A model generated the notes under the pieces. That model was given only the letters and a program-made list of their open reading frames with translations. It made no database searches and was not told where the DNA came from. 64,000 nt of DNA. Origin: Massilia sp. Root335 (lineage in GTDB: Bacteria > Pseudomonadota > Gammaproteobacteria > Burkholderiales > Burkholderiaceae_D). The stretch is from NCBI RefSeq assembly GCF_001425685.1, contig NZ_LMCY01000019.1, forward strand, positions 189 to 64,188, read 5' to 3'. This document shows, one piece after another, positions 26,704-35,857 of the stretch. The first letter of the stretch is position 1. The number at the start of each line of letters is the position of its first letter. The position numbers and the translations under genes were made by a program.

Positions 26704-27143
26704 TTGGCCACCTCGAAGCCAGCGGCCGTGAGCGCAGCGACAGCCACGTCGTGGTCTTGCTGGGCATTGCCGCCAGAGATGCCGATGCCACCGACCACAC
26801 GACCGCCCACCACGATGGGAACGCCGCCGCCCACCGGCATGACACGCGGATGGTTGGCCAGCGGCGCCGTGGCCGGCTGAGCGACGACCTGGTTCCAGAT
26901 CATTGTGTCCAGACCGAAGGAGGCGGCAGTCCAAGCCTTGTTGACGGCCACTTCGGCGGCCAGGAACGGCGTCGCGTCGGCACGCTCGAAGGCGATCAGG
27001 TGGCCGCCTTCGTCGGTGATCGCAATGGCCAGATTCAGGCCGGTCTTGGTGGCCGCGTCGCGCGCGGCGACGGCCAGCGCCAGCGCGCTGTCGCGCGTGA
27101 TGGAAGCCTTGGTCTGGACTTGGGGAGCGTGGTGTTGAGACAT
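26700..27143 (-). CDS. GlcG/HbpS family protein
   Basis: A 147-residue protein of the GlcG/HbpS (haem-degrading-like) family. Typical features: RDSALALAVAARDAATKTGLNLAIAITDEGGHLIAFERADATPF, KAWTAASF, then GGGVPIVVGGRVVGGIGISGGNAQQDHDVA. Members bind haem or small molecules, and many are uncharacterised. The start MSQHHAPQ (27143) is chosen because it is preceded by AAAGGAAC; the frame is open to 27206. No signal peptide is seen. It lies in an operon with an MDR oxidoreductase upstream and an NTF2-like gene downstream. Confidence 0.8.
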   Translation of the reverse strand: MSQHHAPQVQTKASITRDSALALAVAARDAATKTGLNLAIAITDEGGHLIAFERADATPFLAAEVAVNKAWTAASFGLDTMIWNQVVAQPATAPLANHPRVMPVGGGVPIVVGGRVVGGIGISGGNAQQDHDVAVAALTAAGFEVAK

Positions 27144-27202
27144 GATGAGTTCCTTTGAAATGAAGTTATGCGTTTGAGTGCTGGTATGCGGTGCGTCCGA
27201 AA

Positions 27203-28213
27203 TCAAAAGCCTTCAAGCACGATCTTGCCCACGGCCTTGCCGCTTTCGATCAGCGCATGGGCACGGGTCAGGTTTTCGGCGTTGATGCGGCCGAAGACGG
27301 CGTTGGCGGTCGTCCTGACGCGGCCGGCGTCGACGAGCTCAGCCACGCGCCCCAGCAGAATGCCTTGCTCGTGCATGTCAGGCGTCTCGAACATCGAGCG
27401 CGTGAACATCAGCTCCCAGTGCAGCGACAACGACTTGTTCTTGAGCGCGATCGGGTCCAACCCTTCCATGTCATCGATGACGGCCAGCGCGCCTTGCGGC
27501 TTCAGGCTCTGGATGATCTCCTGGTAGTGCGTGCAGGTCTGCGTGAGCGAGGCCACGTAGTCCACTTGCTCGATGCCGGCCGAGCGCAGCGCCTGCGACA
27601 GCGGCGTGGCGTGATCGATGACCGCGTGCGCACCCAGCTCCAGGCACCATTCACGCGACTCCGGACGCGACGCCGTGGCAATCACGCGCAGCTTGGTCAG
27701 CTGCCGGGCCAGCTGGATCAGGATCGAGCCCACGCCGCCGGCGCCGCCCACGACCAGCAGCGTCTGGCCTTCGCCACCGCCCTGGGCAATGCGCAGCCGG
27801 TCGAACAGCAGCTCCCACGCGGTGATGGCCGTCAGCGGCAACGCCGCGGCTTGCGCATCCGAAAGCGACTTGGGCGCCCTGGAGACGATGCGCGCGTCCA
27901 CCGCATGCCGCTCGCTGTTGGCGCCCGGGCGCCTGATCGAACCGGCGTACCAGACGCGGTCACCGACCGCGAAGCCGGTGGCCTGCGCGCCGACGGCCTC
28001 GACGACGCCGACGGCGTCCCAGCCGAGCACCTTGCGTTCGCCGGCGGCCGGCGCGCTGGCGGCGCGCACCTTGGTGTCGACCGGATTGACCGAGACCGCG
28101 TGCACGCGCACCAGCAGGTCACGCGCACCGGGCACCGGAGCGGGCAGTTCCACGTCCTCGAGCGCCTTCGGCGCATTGATGGGCAAGTTCTTTTGATAAG
28201 CAACAGCTTTCAT
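27203..28213 (-). CDS. Zinc-free MDR oxidoreductase (quinone oxidoreductase-like)
   Basis: A 336-residue medium-chain dehydrogenase/reductase. The GroES-like N-terminus (MKAVAYQKNLPI ... DLLVRVHAVSVNPVDTKVR) is followed by the Rossmann fold with LLVVGGAGGVGSILIQLARQL near residues 150-170. The Cys and His ligands of zinc alcohol dehydrogenases are absent, so it belongs with NADPH:quinone or enone reductases. First gene of a three-gene operon, divergent from the LysR gene 82 bases away, which probably regulates it. Confidence 0.85.
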   Translation of the reverse strand: MKAVAYQKNLPINAPKALEDVELPAPVPGARDLLVRVHAVSVNPVDTKVRAASAPAAGERKVLGWDAVGVVEAVGAQATGFAVGDRVWYAGSIRRPGANSERHAVDARIVSRAPKSLSDAQAAALPLTAITAWELLFDRLRIAQGGGEGQTLLVVGGAGGVGSILIQLARQLTKLRVIATASRPESREWCLELGAHAVIDHATPLSQALRSAGIEQVDYVASLTQTCTHYQEIIQSLKPQGALAVIDDMEGLDPIALKNKSLSLHWELMFTRSMFETPDMHEQGILLGRVAELVDAGRVRTTANAVFGRINAENLTRAHALIESGKAVGKIVLEGF

Positions 28214-28295
28214 GGCACTTTCCTTTCCTGGCTTAAGTGATGTCGATGGAAGGTAATATAGGTAAAATAGCTGCGCTTGATAAGAGGCCCTTCTA

Positions 28296-29228
28296 ATGCA
28301 TCACTTTCAAACCAGGATTGAAAATATAGGCGACCTCCAGGTGTTGCTGTACACGGTCAGCGGCGGGTCGTTGACCGCGGCTGCGCGGGCACTCGGCATC
28401 ACGCCGGCGGCGGCCAGCGCAACGCTGAAGCGACTTGAGACTCAGTTGGGGACGCGGCTCTTCGAGCGCTCGACGCGTGCAATGCGGCTCACGCCGCCAG
28501 GTCAAATCCTGCTGGAGTATGCCCAGCGCGCGTTCGAGCTGTTGGCGGAGGGGGAGTCCCAGCTCGATGCCGAACGCGGCGCGCTGGTGGGCACGGTACG
28601 TGTTTCGGCACCGTCGGACCTCGCCCGGACCGTACTGATGCCGATGTTTGATGAATTCCTGCACCTTCACCCCGGGGTGAAGCTGACGCTCAATGTTGGC
28701 GACCGCTTGCTCGACGTGCTGCGAGACGAGATAGACTTCGCGATTCGGTACGGGGAGTTGAGCGACTCTCGCCTCGTGGCCCGTCAATTGTCGCTGGCGC
28801 ACCCCGTTCTCAGCGCTTCCCCCGACTACTTGCGTCGTCACGGCACGCCACTTACACCTACAGACCTGGTGGACCACAACTGCATCGCATTCATGCGCGC
28901 CGGGCGCACGTTCAACTCATGGCGCTTCGGTCAGAACGACCAGTGGACCACGGTCAGGGTCAGCGGCGACCGGGTCGTGGATGACGCCTCGATGGCACGC
29001 CAATGGGCCGTTGCGGGAGCCGGAATCATCTTCATGACCGAGATCGAACAGCGGCGTGATCTGCAAAGCGGCGCCCTGGTGCGGCTGCTGGCCGAATGGG
29101 GGACAGATCCGTATCCCTTGCACGCAATCCTGCCTAGCGGACGCTTCGTCCCCAATCGCGTTCGCGCGCTGGTGGACTTCATCGCTGGCCGCTTTGCTGA
29201 ACGCCGGCTGTCAAACACGGAGCGCTGA
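28296..29228 (+). CDS. LysR family regulator
   Basis: A 310-residue LysR-type regulator. The N-terminal HTH (GSLTAAARALGITPAAASATLKRLETQLGTRLFERSTR) and the periplasmic-binding-like effector domain (from VRVSAPSDLARTVLMPMFDEFL) are typical of the CrgA/DmlR-like branch. It is divergent from the MDR oxidoreductase operon, the usual arrangement for a LysR protein that activates its neighbour in response to a substrate. The ligand is unknown. Confidence 0.88.
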   Translation: MHHFQTRIENIGDLQVLLYTVSGGSLTAAARALGITPAAASATLKRLETQLGTRLFERSTRAMRLTPPGQILLEYAQRAFELLAEGESQLDAERGALVGTVRVSAPSDLARTVLMPMFDEFLHLHPGVKLTLNVGDRLLDVLRDEIDFAIRYGELSDSRLVARQLSLAHPVLSASPDYLRRHGTPLTPTDLVDHNCIAFMRAGRTFNSWRFGQNDQWTTVRVSGDRVVDDASMARQWAVAGAGIIFMTEIEQRRDLQSGALVRLLAEWGTDPYPLHAILPSGRFVPNRVRALVDFIAGRFAERRLSNTER

Positions 29229-29255
29229 AGAAGGCGCCCGGCACCGCGCCAGCGC

Positions 29256-29363
29256 TTATTGAAGTGTGGACATCGACAAAGAACTGGCAGGCGAGCCCTT
29301 GTGTTTGTCGTCAGTGGACTCGCCCTTGACGCCGTCGATTTGCAGGTATGCGTCGATTGCCAT
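29256..29363 (-). pseudogene. Fragment of a type VI secretion hcp gene
   Basis: A 35-codon minus-strand frame begins MAIDAYLQIDGVKGES, then TDDKHKG. This is the N-terminus of Hcp-family tube proteins, which normally run to about 160-170 residues. Homology ends after about 23 residues; the following SPASSLSMSTLQ and stop do not look like Hcp. No other T6SS gene is in the window. It is best read as the 5' remnant of a deleted or recombined hcp gene. The rest of 29229-29461 holds nothing recognisable. Confidence 0.7.
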
Positions 29364-29461
29364 GATGCCGCCGTCGTTGACTAACGAGGCATGTTGACAG
29401 AGCCCGGTTTATGGCGATTTGGCAGGAGTCAACGGTCGAATGGGCGCCAACGAGGCGCCCG

Positions 29462-29650
29462 TCATTCCTGTCCCGGCTTCTCCACCGCCTCCGGATGCCG
29501 CACCTCCCATGCCGCCAGCGCCTCCTTGTAGTTCGCGAGCAGCATCTGGTACACGTCGAAGATACAGTTCGGACAGCCCGAGCCGCAGCAATCCTCCAGC
29601 GCGGGTTCGATGGGCGGCTGCGGGCGCGGGTCGGGATCGGGGATGCTCAC
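29462..29650 (-). CDS. Oxidoreductase-like domain protein
   Basis: A 62-residue protein with a proline-rich start (MSIPDPDPRPQPP) and the compact motif CCGSGCPNCIFDVYQMLLANYKEAL. This is the oxidoreductase-like domain found in many small proteobacterial proteins and in eukaryotic OXLD1. The CCxxxCxxC cluster suggests metal or redox function. The GTG at 29650 overlaps the stop of a tiny upstream frame (29647-29724) in a GTGA arrangement. Biological role unknown. Confidence 0.75.
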   Translation of the reverse strand: MSIPDPDPRPQPPIEPALEDCCGSGCPNCIFDVYQMLLANYKEALAAWEVRHPEAVEKPGQE

Positions 29651-29778
29651 GGTGTGTTGTCGGTGTCGATGATGGCCAGGATTTTCTCGCGCGGCAGTGG
29701 GCCTGGGTGGCACGAGAGGGACATGCGGCGCAGCATACCCAATCGTGCCGCGAAAGTCGAGGCGCGGCCGCCCCGGCG

Positions 29779-30246
29779 TCAGCCGTTCAGCTCGTAACTG
29801 CGCAGCACGAACACCATCTTGCCGTGCCGCCTGGCGCAGACGCCCTGCATGATTTCGCCGCCGCCCAGGTCCCACGTGAGCGTGCTGCCGGTGGGCCTGG
29901 CCGCGCAGGCCGCGTGGGCCCCGGCCGGGACCGGCGGTAGCCTGGGCGGCGGCGGCGGCGCCGGGACGGGCGGCACCGCGGGCACGGCCGGGATGGCGGG
30001 CAGGGCGGGCGGGGCGCCGGCCGCGGGCGCGTCGGGCGAAGGCGGCACGGGAGGCGCCGGCGGCGCGGGCGGGACCGGCGGAGCAGGGGGTGCGGGCGGC
30101 GCCTTGCACTTGCCGGTGTCGGTCTTGCAGTGGATGCTCACGTACACATGGGCATCCTGGTCATGCTCGTCCGTCGTCGTCTGCGCCGGCGCGGGCAGCG
30201 TGGCGGCGCCCAGCAGGAGGGGGAGGGCGAGGGTGGCAGCGTTCAT
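29779..30246 (-). CDS. Secreted proline-rich protein downstream of a two-component system
   Basis: A 155-residue secreted protein: signal peptide (MNAATLALPLLLGAATLPAPAQ), an acidic stretch (TTTDEHDQDAHVYVSIHCKTD), and a long proline/alanine tract of PPAPPVPP units (about 50-105). A short C-terminal domain (GSTLTWDLGGGEIMQGVCARRHGKMVFVLRSYELNG) follows with paired Cys. The second of two tandem ATGs is chosen because it lies six bases from AAGGAG. It follows the response regulator by 88 bases. The sensor kinase of that system carries a similar PPVPPMPPAPP tract in its periplasmic domain. Function unknown. Confidence 0.65.
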   Translation of the reverse strand: MNAATLALPLLLGAATLPAPAQTTTDEHDQDAHVYVSIHCKTDTGKCKAPPAPPAPPVPPAPPAPPVPPSPDAPAAGAPPALPAIPAVPAVPPVPAPPPPPRLPPVPAGAHAACAARPTGSTLTWDLGGGEIMQGVCARRHGKMVFVLRSYELNG

Positions 30247-30334
30247 CATGTTCTCCTTGTCGCGGCCCGCGCGGCGCGGCGGGCCATGTGTGCATCGTGC
30301 ATCCGGATTGTGGAGAAAAAATGAAGATTGCGGA

Positions 30335-31012
30335 TCAGGGATCGAAACGGTAACCGAGCCCGTAGATCGAATGGATGGCGTCCACGCCGGGCAGCACGGC
30401 GTCCAGTTTTTTCCTGAGATTCTTGACGTGGCTGTCGATGGCGCGGTCCGTCACGTCGAGGCTCGCGTTGCCTTCGCGCGCCACATCGAGCAGCTGGGCG
30501 CGCGAAAACACCTGGCCGGGACGGCGCGCCAGCGCGGCCAGGATGCCGTATTCGGTCGGCGTCAGGTCGAGCGTCTTGCCGTGGACGGCGATGCGGCGCG
30601 CGGCCGTGTCGATCGCGATGACGGGGATCGGTTGTCCCGCGCGGCGCAGGATCGCCTTGATGCGCGCGACGAGTTCGCGCGGGCTGAAGGGCTTGCACAG
30701 GTAGTCGTCGGCGCCGGCGTCGAGGCCCAGCAGGCGGTCGATTTCTTCCACGCGCGCCGTCACCATCACGACGGGCAGCGCGGCCAGCACCGGGTCCGCG
30801 TCGGCGCGCAGCGCGCGGCACAGGGACAGGCCGTCGAGGCCGGGCAGCATCAGGTCGAGCACGAGCAGTGCGGGCGGATCGTCCCGGATGGCGTCCAGCG
30901 CGACGGCGCCGTCGGCGAATACGGCGGCCGTGTAGCCGGCCGCGCGCGCGTAGTCGGCGACCAGTGCCGCCAGTTCCGGCTCGTCCTCGACGATGGCGAT
31001 GCGTGCGGTCAT
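30335..31012 (-). CDS. OmpR-family response regulator
   Basis: A 225-residue regulator. The receiver domain has acidic residues at the start (IVEDEPE), the phospho-acceptor Asp in LLVLDLMLPG (about 53), a Thr in MVTAR and Lys in CKPFSPREL. A winged-helix DNA-binding domain (LTPTEYGILAALARRPGQVFSRAQLLD ... DRAIDSHVKNLRKKL ... GLGYRF) follows. It is closest in layout to BaeR/CpxR-type envelope-stress regulators. Its start overlaps the kinase stop by four bases (ATGA). Confidence 0.92.
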   Translation of the reverse strand: MTARIAIVEDEPELAALVADYARAAGYTAAVFADGAVALDAIRDDPPALLVLDLMLPGLDGLSLCRALRADADPVLAALPVVMVTARVEEIDRLLGLDAGADDYLCKPFSPRELVARIKAILRRAGQPIPVIAIDTAARRIAVHGKTLDLTPTEYGILAALARRPGQVFSRAQLLDVAREGNASLDVTDRAIDSHVKNLRKKLDAVLPGVDAIHSIYGLGYRFDP

Positions 31013-32598
31013 GCGGCGTCTCCCGCGAGCGGCAAGGTGATGGTGGCGCGCAGGCCGCCGAGCGGCGCATGCGCGAAGGCGAGCGTGCCGCCCTGGGCGT
31101 CGACCAGGCGCCGGCACAGCGCGAGCCCGATGCCGGCGCCGCCGTGGGCGCGGCTGCGCGACGCGTCGACGCGATAAAAACGTTCGGACAGGCGCGCGAG
31201 CGCGTCGTCCGGCACGCCCGGCGCGCTGTCGTCCAGGTGCAGGCGGATGCGGCCGCCGTCCGCGTGCGCGTGCAGATGGACGCGGCCGCCCGGCGCCGTG
31301 TAGCGCAGGCTGTTCTCGAACAGGTTGTCGAGCACCTGGCGCATGCGGTCTGGGTCCGCGCACACGGTTGCCGTCGCCGGCTCGGGGCCCAGTTCCAGCG
31401 CGAGACCGGCCAGCGCGAGCCGCGTCTCGAAGCCGCGCGCCTGGTCGCGGGCGAGCGCCCACAGGTCGAGCGCTACCGGCTTGCAATCGAGCGCGCCGAC
31501 GTCGGCGCGCGCCAACGCGTACAACTCGTCGATCAGCTTATTCAGCGCGAGAACCTGGCGCAGCATGGCGTCCCACGTGTCCGGCGTGGCGCTGCGCACG
31601 CCGTCCTGCAGCGCTTCGAGCTGGGCGCGCAGCACGGCCAGCGGCGTGCGCAGTTCGTGCGACGTGTCCGCGACCCATTGGCGGCGCGCGGCTTCCGCGC
31701 CGGCCAGCCGGGCCGCGAGCGCGTTGAAATGGCGCGCCAGGTCGCCCAGTTCGTCGCTGCGGCGCGCGTCCAGGCGCAGGTCGAAATGGCCGTCGGACAG
31801 CGCCCGGCTGCCCGCGGCCAGTTGCCGGATCGGGCGGCGGAAGTGGCGCGCCAGCAGCACGGCCGCGACGGCGCTCAGCAGGACGGCGAGCGCCACGATC
31901 TGCCACAGGCTGCTGGTGAGCTGCTGCAGGAAGGCGTAGGCCAGCGCGTCGCTAGGCCGGGCGCCGCGGGCGACGGCCAGGTAGCCGACCGTGCGGCCGT
32001 CGACCTCGAGCGCGCGCCGGGCCAGCGCGGTCGCGGCACCCGGGCGGCGGCCCGCGAGCCAGGCGCCGTGCGCGTCGAGCAGGGTGATGCGGCGTGCCAG
32101 CGGCAGCGGGCCGGGGTTTGGGTCGGGCACTGGCCCTGCCGGCGCTGCGGGCGCGGCGGGACCGTCCGGCACATCCGGGCCGGGCAGCGGCGGCAGCGGC
32201 GGTGCCGGCGGCATAGGCGGCACGGGCGGCACGGGCGGCACGGGCGCCTCCGCCGCAACGGGTGCCGCGGGCTCCGCCGGCATGGCCGGCGCGCCAACCT
32301 CGCGCGCGCGCTGCAGGCGCGCGAGCTCCTGCGCGATCCAGTCCTGGCGGGCCTCGGCGGGAATGAAATCCCAGCCGCCGCCGGCCCGGTACTGGCGCGT
32401 GAGCGCGGTCGACAGTTCTTCCAGGCGGTCCAGTTCGATGCCGACGGCGTAGTCGCCGAAGCCGGCCAGTACGTTCTGGCGCAACAGGAACACGGCGGCA
32501 GCCGCCACGGCGAGGATCGCCAGCAGGACGGATACGAACAGGCGGTGGCCGATCGAGAACTTCAAGGCGGGAGCACGTGGAAAGTGGCGACGGGCCAT
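31009..32598 (-). CDS. Sensor histidine kinase with a proline-rich periplasmic domain
   Basis: A 529-residue membrane kinase. TM1 is at about 15-40 and TM2 at about 230-252. The periplasmic part contains an unusual proline-rich tract (VPPVPPVPPMPPAPPLPPLPG, about 118-140). Then come HAMP (about 253-305), HisKA with the phospho-acceptor His in ADTSHELRTPLAVL, and HATPase boxes (NLFENSLRYT, DSAPGVP, GGAGIGLAL). It is BaeS-like in organisation. It is the first gene of kinase-regulator and probably co-transcribed with the proline-rich secreted protein. Signal unknown. Confidence 0.9.
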   Translation of the reverse strand: MARRHFPRAPALKFSIGHRLFVSVLLAILAVAAAAVFLLRQNVLAGFGDYAVGIELDRLEELSTALTRQYRAGGGWDFIPAEARQDWIAQELARLQRAREVGAPAMPAEPAAPVAAEAPVPPVPPVPPMPPAPPLPPLPGPDVPDGPAAPAAPAGPVPDPNPGPLPLARRITLLDAHGAWLAGRRPGAATALARRALEVDGRTVGYLAVARGARPSDALAYAFLQQLTSSLWQIVALAVLLSAVAAVLLARHFRRPIRQLAAGSRALSDGHFDLRLDARRSDELGDLARHFNALAARLAGAEAARRQWVADTSHELRTPLAVLRAQLEALQDGVRSATPDTWDAMLRQVLALNKLIDELYALARADVGALDCKPVALDLWALARDQARGFETRLALAGLALELGPEPATATVCADPDRMRQVLDNLFENSLRYTAPGGRVHLHAHADGGRIRLHLDDSAPGVPDDALARLSERFYRVDASRSRAHGGAGIGLALCRRLVDAQGGTLAFAHAPLGGLRATITLPLAGDAA

Positions 32599-32765
32599 TC
32601 TAGGATAATTCGTGTGGTAAATACGACGTGTTGCCGGTGCCTACCCGATTTGGCTAGACAGGGTATTGATTTTTGCCGAATGATGACATGTATCCAGAAT
32701 GCAGTTATATTTTCCTCAAATAAAATCGGCCGCCGAACTAATGAGCCGACCACCGGGAGACAGGT

Positions 32766-34205
32766 ATGTTGAATTGGTTGAAGACGACGCTGGTGCCGTC
32801 CGCGTCGGCGTTCGCGCCGGCCGGACGGTCCGGCATGACGGCGCGCGTGCGCAGCCTCGTGCTGAATGCGCGCGACGGCAGCATCCGCACCGCGATCAAC
32901 GCGGCGCGCCTGCGCAAGGAGGTCGACCAGTCGCTCGACAAGGCGCGCCAGCAGTACGCGGCCGCGCGCGCGCTGGCGGCGTCGGCGCGCGACGTGACGG
33001 CGCTGTCGGCCAGCGTCAAGGCCGGCACCGACGACATCGCCGGCACCGCGGACCGCAACCTGGCCGTGGCGCGCGCGTCGATGGATGAACTGATGCACCT
33101 GGAGGCGCGCATGCGCGCCATCGAGGACAAGGTGGACGGCTTCGCGCGCACGGTCGGCGAGCTCGATCGCCACGCGCGCTCGATCAGCGAATTCGGCGGC
33201 ATCATCCAGCGCATCGCCAACCAGACCAACCTGCTGGCCATCAACGCCGCGATCGAGGCGGCGCGCGCGGGGGAGGCCGGCCGCGGCTTCGCCGTCGTGG
33301 CGGCCGAGGTGCGGCGCCTGTCGCAGCTGGTCAACGAGGAGACGTCCAAGATCGCGGGCGTCAACAGCGAGATGCGCACGCTGGTCGAATCGACCACCGG
33401 CGCCACGCAGGACATCCTGGACGGCGTGAACGTGTCCGCACGCGAGGTCGGGCTGGCGGCCGGCCACTTCAAGACCTTTGTCGCCGACTTTGAGCGCATG
33501 ACGGGCACCGTCAACGAGATGGCCGTGGCGATGCAGTCGCTGGACAGCGTGAGCCAGTCGATCGGCCGCCAGGTGGGCGACATGGCGACGAATGCGTCCG
33601 AGACGGGCAAGGCGATGGCCGACGCGTCGCGCCGCGTCGACGAGGTGCGCGCGACCACCGAGGAGATGCAGGGCGCGCTGGCCGAGTTCCGCACGGGCGG
33701 CACGCCGTTCGACGGCCTCGTCGAGGCCACGACGCAGCTGCGCGACGCCGTCGGCCGCTGCCTCGCGGGCCATCTGGCGCGCGGCGTCGACATCTTCGAC
33801 CAGGCGTACCGGCCGATCGAAGGTTCCGACCCGCCGCGCTTCACGACAGGGTACGACCGTACCGTGGAAGCCGACCTGCAGGCGCTGTACGACCGCGTGC
33901 TGGCCGGCCTGCCGGGCTGCGCGTACGCGCTGGCGGTCGACACGCGCGGCTATGCGCCGGCCCACAACGGCAAGTTCTCGCAGGCGCCGACGGGGCGCCG
34001 CGAGCATGACCTCGTCTACTGCCGCAACAAGCGCATCTTCGACGACCCGGTCGGGGCGAAGCTGGCGGCCAATCGCAAGCCGTTCCTGTTCCAGACCTAT
34101 CTGCGCGATACGGGGGAGGTGATCAACGACCTGTCGATGCCGCTCGACATCGGCGGCCGGCACTGGGGCGCGGTGCGGGTGGGGTTCGATTCCGCGAAGT
34201 TGTGA
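32766..34205 (+). CDS. Soluble chemoreceptor with C-terminal sensor domain
   Basis: A 479-residue methyl-accepting chemotaxis-type protein with no membrane segment. The coiled-coil signalling domain comes first; its hairpin tip [28 protein letters not shown] lies near residues 160-187. The sensory part is at the C-terminus (about 310-479: [20 protein letters not shown] ... [20 protein letters not shown] ... [12 protein letters not shown]). That region resembles Cache-like domains of other cytoplasmic receptors, but I cannot fix the family. The ligand is unknown and no che genes are nearby. The start follows CCGGGAGACAGGT. Confidence 0.85.
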   Translation: MLNWLKTTLVPSASAFAPAGRSGMTARVRSLVLNARDGSIRTAINAARLRKEVDQSLDKARQQYAAARALAASARDVTALSASVKAGTDDIAGTADRNLAVARASMDELMHLEARMRAIEDKVDGFARTVGELDRHARSISEFGGIIQRIANQTNLLAINAAIEAARAGEAGRGFAVVAAEVRRLSQLVNEETSKIAGVNSEMRTLVESTTGATQDILDGVNVSAREVGLAAGHFKTFVADFERMTGTVNEMAVAMQSLDSVSQSIGRQVGDMATNASETGKAMADASRRVDEVRATTEEMQGALAEFRTGGTPFDGLVEATTQLRDAVGRCLAGHLARGVDIFDQAYRPIEGSDPPRFTTGYDRTVEADLQALYDRVLAGLPGCAYALAVDTRGYAPAHNGKFSQAPTGRREHDLVYCRNKRIFDDPVGAKLAANRKPFLFQTYLRDTGEVINDLSMPLDIGGRHWGAVRVGFDSAKL

Positions 34206-34212
34206 CGTTGCG

Positions 34213-34306
34213 CGCGTGGGCACGGGGTGTCCACCCTGCCGATTCGGTTGATGCGCGGGCCAGCGGAAGGATCCGGTTGCCGTAGGGTGGGCTCCCCGAG
34301 CCCACC
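34213..34306. repeat. GTAGGGTGGGC repeat pair
   Basis: Two copies in opposite orientation, 34213-34240 (GCGTGGGCACGGGGTGTCCA...) and 34282-34306 (GTAGGGTGGGCTCCCCGAGC...), fill the gap between the convergent chemoreceptor and FadL genes. Confidence 0.8.
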
Positions 34307-34313
34307 ATGCACA

Positions 34314-35726
34314 TCAGAACTTGTAGTTGTACGCCAGGCCAATCAACTGCATGCGGGTCTTCCACGTCCCGCGGGTCGTCTCGCCGTTGCCGGTGCAGGT
34401 CGCCATCACCGGGTTGCAGTTGTTCGTGTAGTTGCCGCTCGCGTCACTGAAATGCAGCCAGCTGTAGGCCAGGTCCAGCGACGAGGCCGGGGTCAGCTTC
34501 CAGTTCGCGCCGAACGACAGTTGCAGGCGGTCGGCGTCCGGCAGGGCGGCGTGGCGCAGCGTGTCGCCTTGCACCGGCGAGTCGTCGTGCGCGATGCCCG
34601 CGCGCAGGACCGTCGCGTCGTTCAGCTGGTAATTCGCGCCGAAGGCCACGCGCACGGTGTTCTTCCACTGCTGGCGGATCACCAGGTCGCCCACGCCGGC
34701 GCCGACGAACTGGATGTTGATGTCGTCCATGCGCGAGTGGCGCGTCCAGGTCACGTCGGCCATGCCGGCCCATTTCGGATCGAACTGGTGGAAGGCGTTC
34801 AGCGACAGCGTCTCCGGCGTGGTCACGTCCACGCGCGACGCCGAATTGACGTGGTGCGACGCGCCCTGCAGTACCTTGTTGACGACGGCGTCGCTCGTGA
34901 CGGTCGAGAAGTCCCACACCGCGCCGCCCTTCAGTTCATGCTTGATCGACGAGCGGTAGGCGATGCCGAAGCGCGTGTCCGGGGTCGGCGAATACAGGTA
35001 GCCCAGGTTGAAGCCATAGCCCCAGTCCTTGCCCTCGACGCCCGCGTGCGCGTCGCCCGCGGTCGCCAGCGCGGCCGGGTTGCCGCCCAGGGTGACGATC
35101 TGGCGCACCAGCGCGGCGCCGCTGCCCGCGGCCTGCGCCGCGGCGATGGAACCCGGCACGTCGACGGCCTGGCCCAGGCGCGCCTTCATGTATTCGATAT
35201 CGATGCCGAATCCGAAGCTGTGCTGCTCCGACAGCTTGAACGCCACCGACGGGTTGATGTTCACGGATTCCAGCTTGATGTTGGTGAGCGAGTAGCGCCC
35301 CGACCAGTTGTTGTCGTAATCCAGCTTGGTGCCGTACGGGACGAACACGCCCAGGCCGGCCGTCCACTGGCCGTCGATCTTCTGGCTGTAGTACAGCGAC
35401 GGGCCGGCGACGACGCTCGGCGCGTAATCGTCCTGCGACGTCGGGCCGCCCGTGGACGTGTGCGTGAAGCGGGTCGAACCGGCGTCCTGGAAGGTCGAAT
35501 GCGGCACGACGGCCGTGATGCCGCCCACGATCTGGCGGCCTTCCAGGCGCGACAGGCCGGCCGGGTTGGCGAAGATGGTCGAAGCGTCGGCCGCTTCGGC
35601 GCCGTTGGCGTCCGCCGTGCCCTGGGCGGACACGCTCTGCGAGCCGAAGCGGTAGCCGGAAGCGGTCGCGTCGAGCGACGTGCCCAGGGCCAGGGCGACG
35701 AGCAGGGTCAGGTGTTTCTGGTTCAT
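34314..35726 (-). CDS. FadL/OmpP1 family outer-membrane transporter
   Basis: A 470-residue outer-membrane channel for long-chain fatty acids or other hydrophobic compounds. A signal peptide (MNQKHLTLLVALALGTSLDATA) precedes the FadL N-terminal hatch. The family motif is visible as SGYRFGSQSVSAQGTADANGAEAADASTIFANPAGLSRL. The beta-barrel ends in aromatic YNYKF. The ATG at 35726 is chosen over an in-frame start further upstream, which lacks a signal peptide. Monocistronic. The substrate cannot be told from sequence. Confidence 0.9.
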   Translation of the reverse strand: MNQKHLTLLVALALGTSLDATASGYRFGSQSVSAQGTADANGAEAADASTIFANPAGLSRLEGRQIVGGITAVVPHSTFQDAGSTRFTHTSTGGPTSQDDYAPSVVAGPSLYYSQKIDGQWTAGLGVFVPYGTKLDYDNNWSGRYSLTNIKLESVNINPSVAFKLSEQHSFGFGIDIEYMKARLGQAVDVPGSIAAAQAAGSGAALVRQIVTLGGNPAALATAGDAHAGVEGKDWGYGFNLGYLYSPTPDTRFGIAYRSSIKHELKGGAVWDFSTVTSDAVVNKVLQGASHHVNSASRVDVTTPETLSLNAFHQFDPKWAGMADVTWTRHSRMDDINIQFVGAGVGDLVIRQQWKNTVRVAFGANYQLNDATVLRAGIAHDDSPVQGDTLRHAALPDADRLQLSFGANWKLTPASSLDLAYSWLHFSDASGNYTNNCNPVMATCTGNGETTRGTWKTRMQLIGLAYNYKF

Positions 35727-35857
35727 CGGTCTCACTCCAAGTATTGATTCGTAGCCCGCCCCTCGGACCGGAAAGGCCGAGGTCGGCGGGTGCCGAAGCA
35801 TACACTATTTCGCACGACCGTTCTATTTGTGTTGTGTGAAAGACACGTCGTCGTTTT

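Noticed and set aside
32690..32765. FliA-type promoter for the chemoreceptor
   Set aside because: A GCCGAACT-like -10 is present (about 32731), but no TAAA-type -35 lies at the right spacing.
32562..34223. Long antisense frame over the chemoreceptor
   Set aside because: Composition is of a reverse shadow; the plus-strand frame shows the full MCP signalling hairpin.
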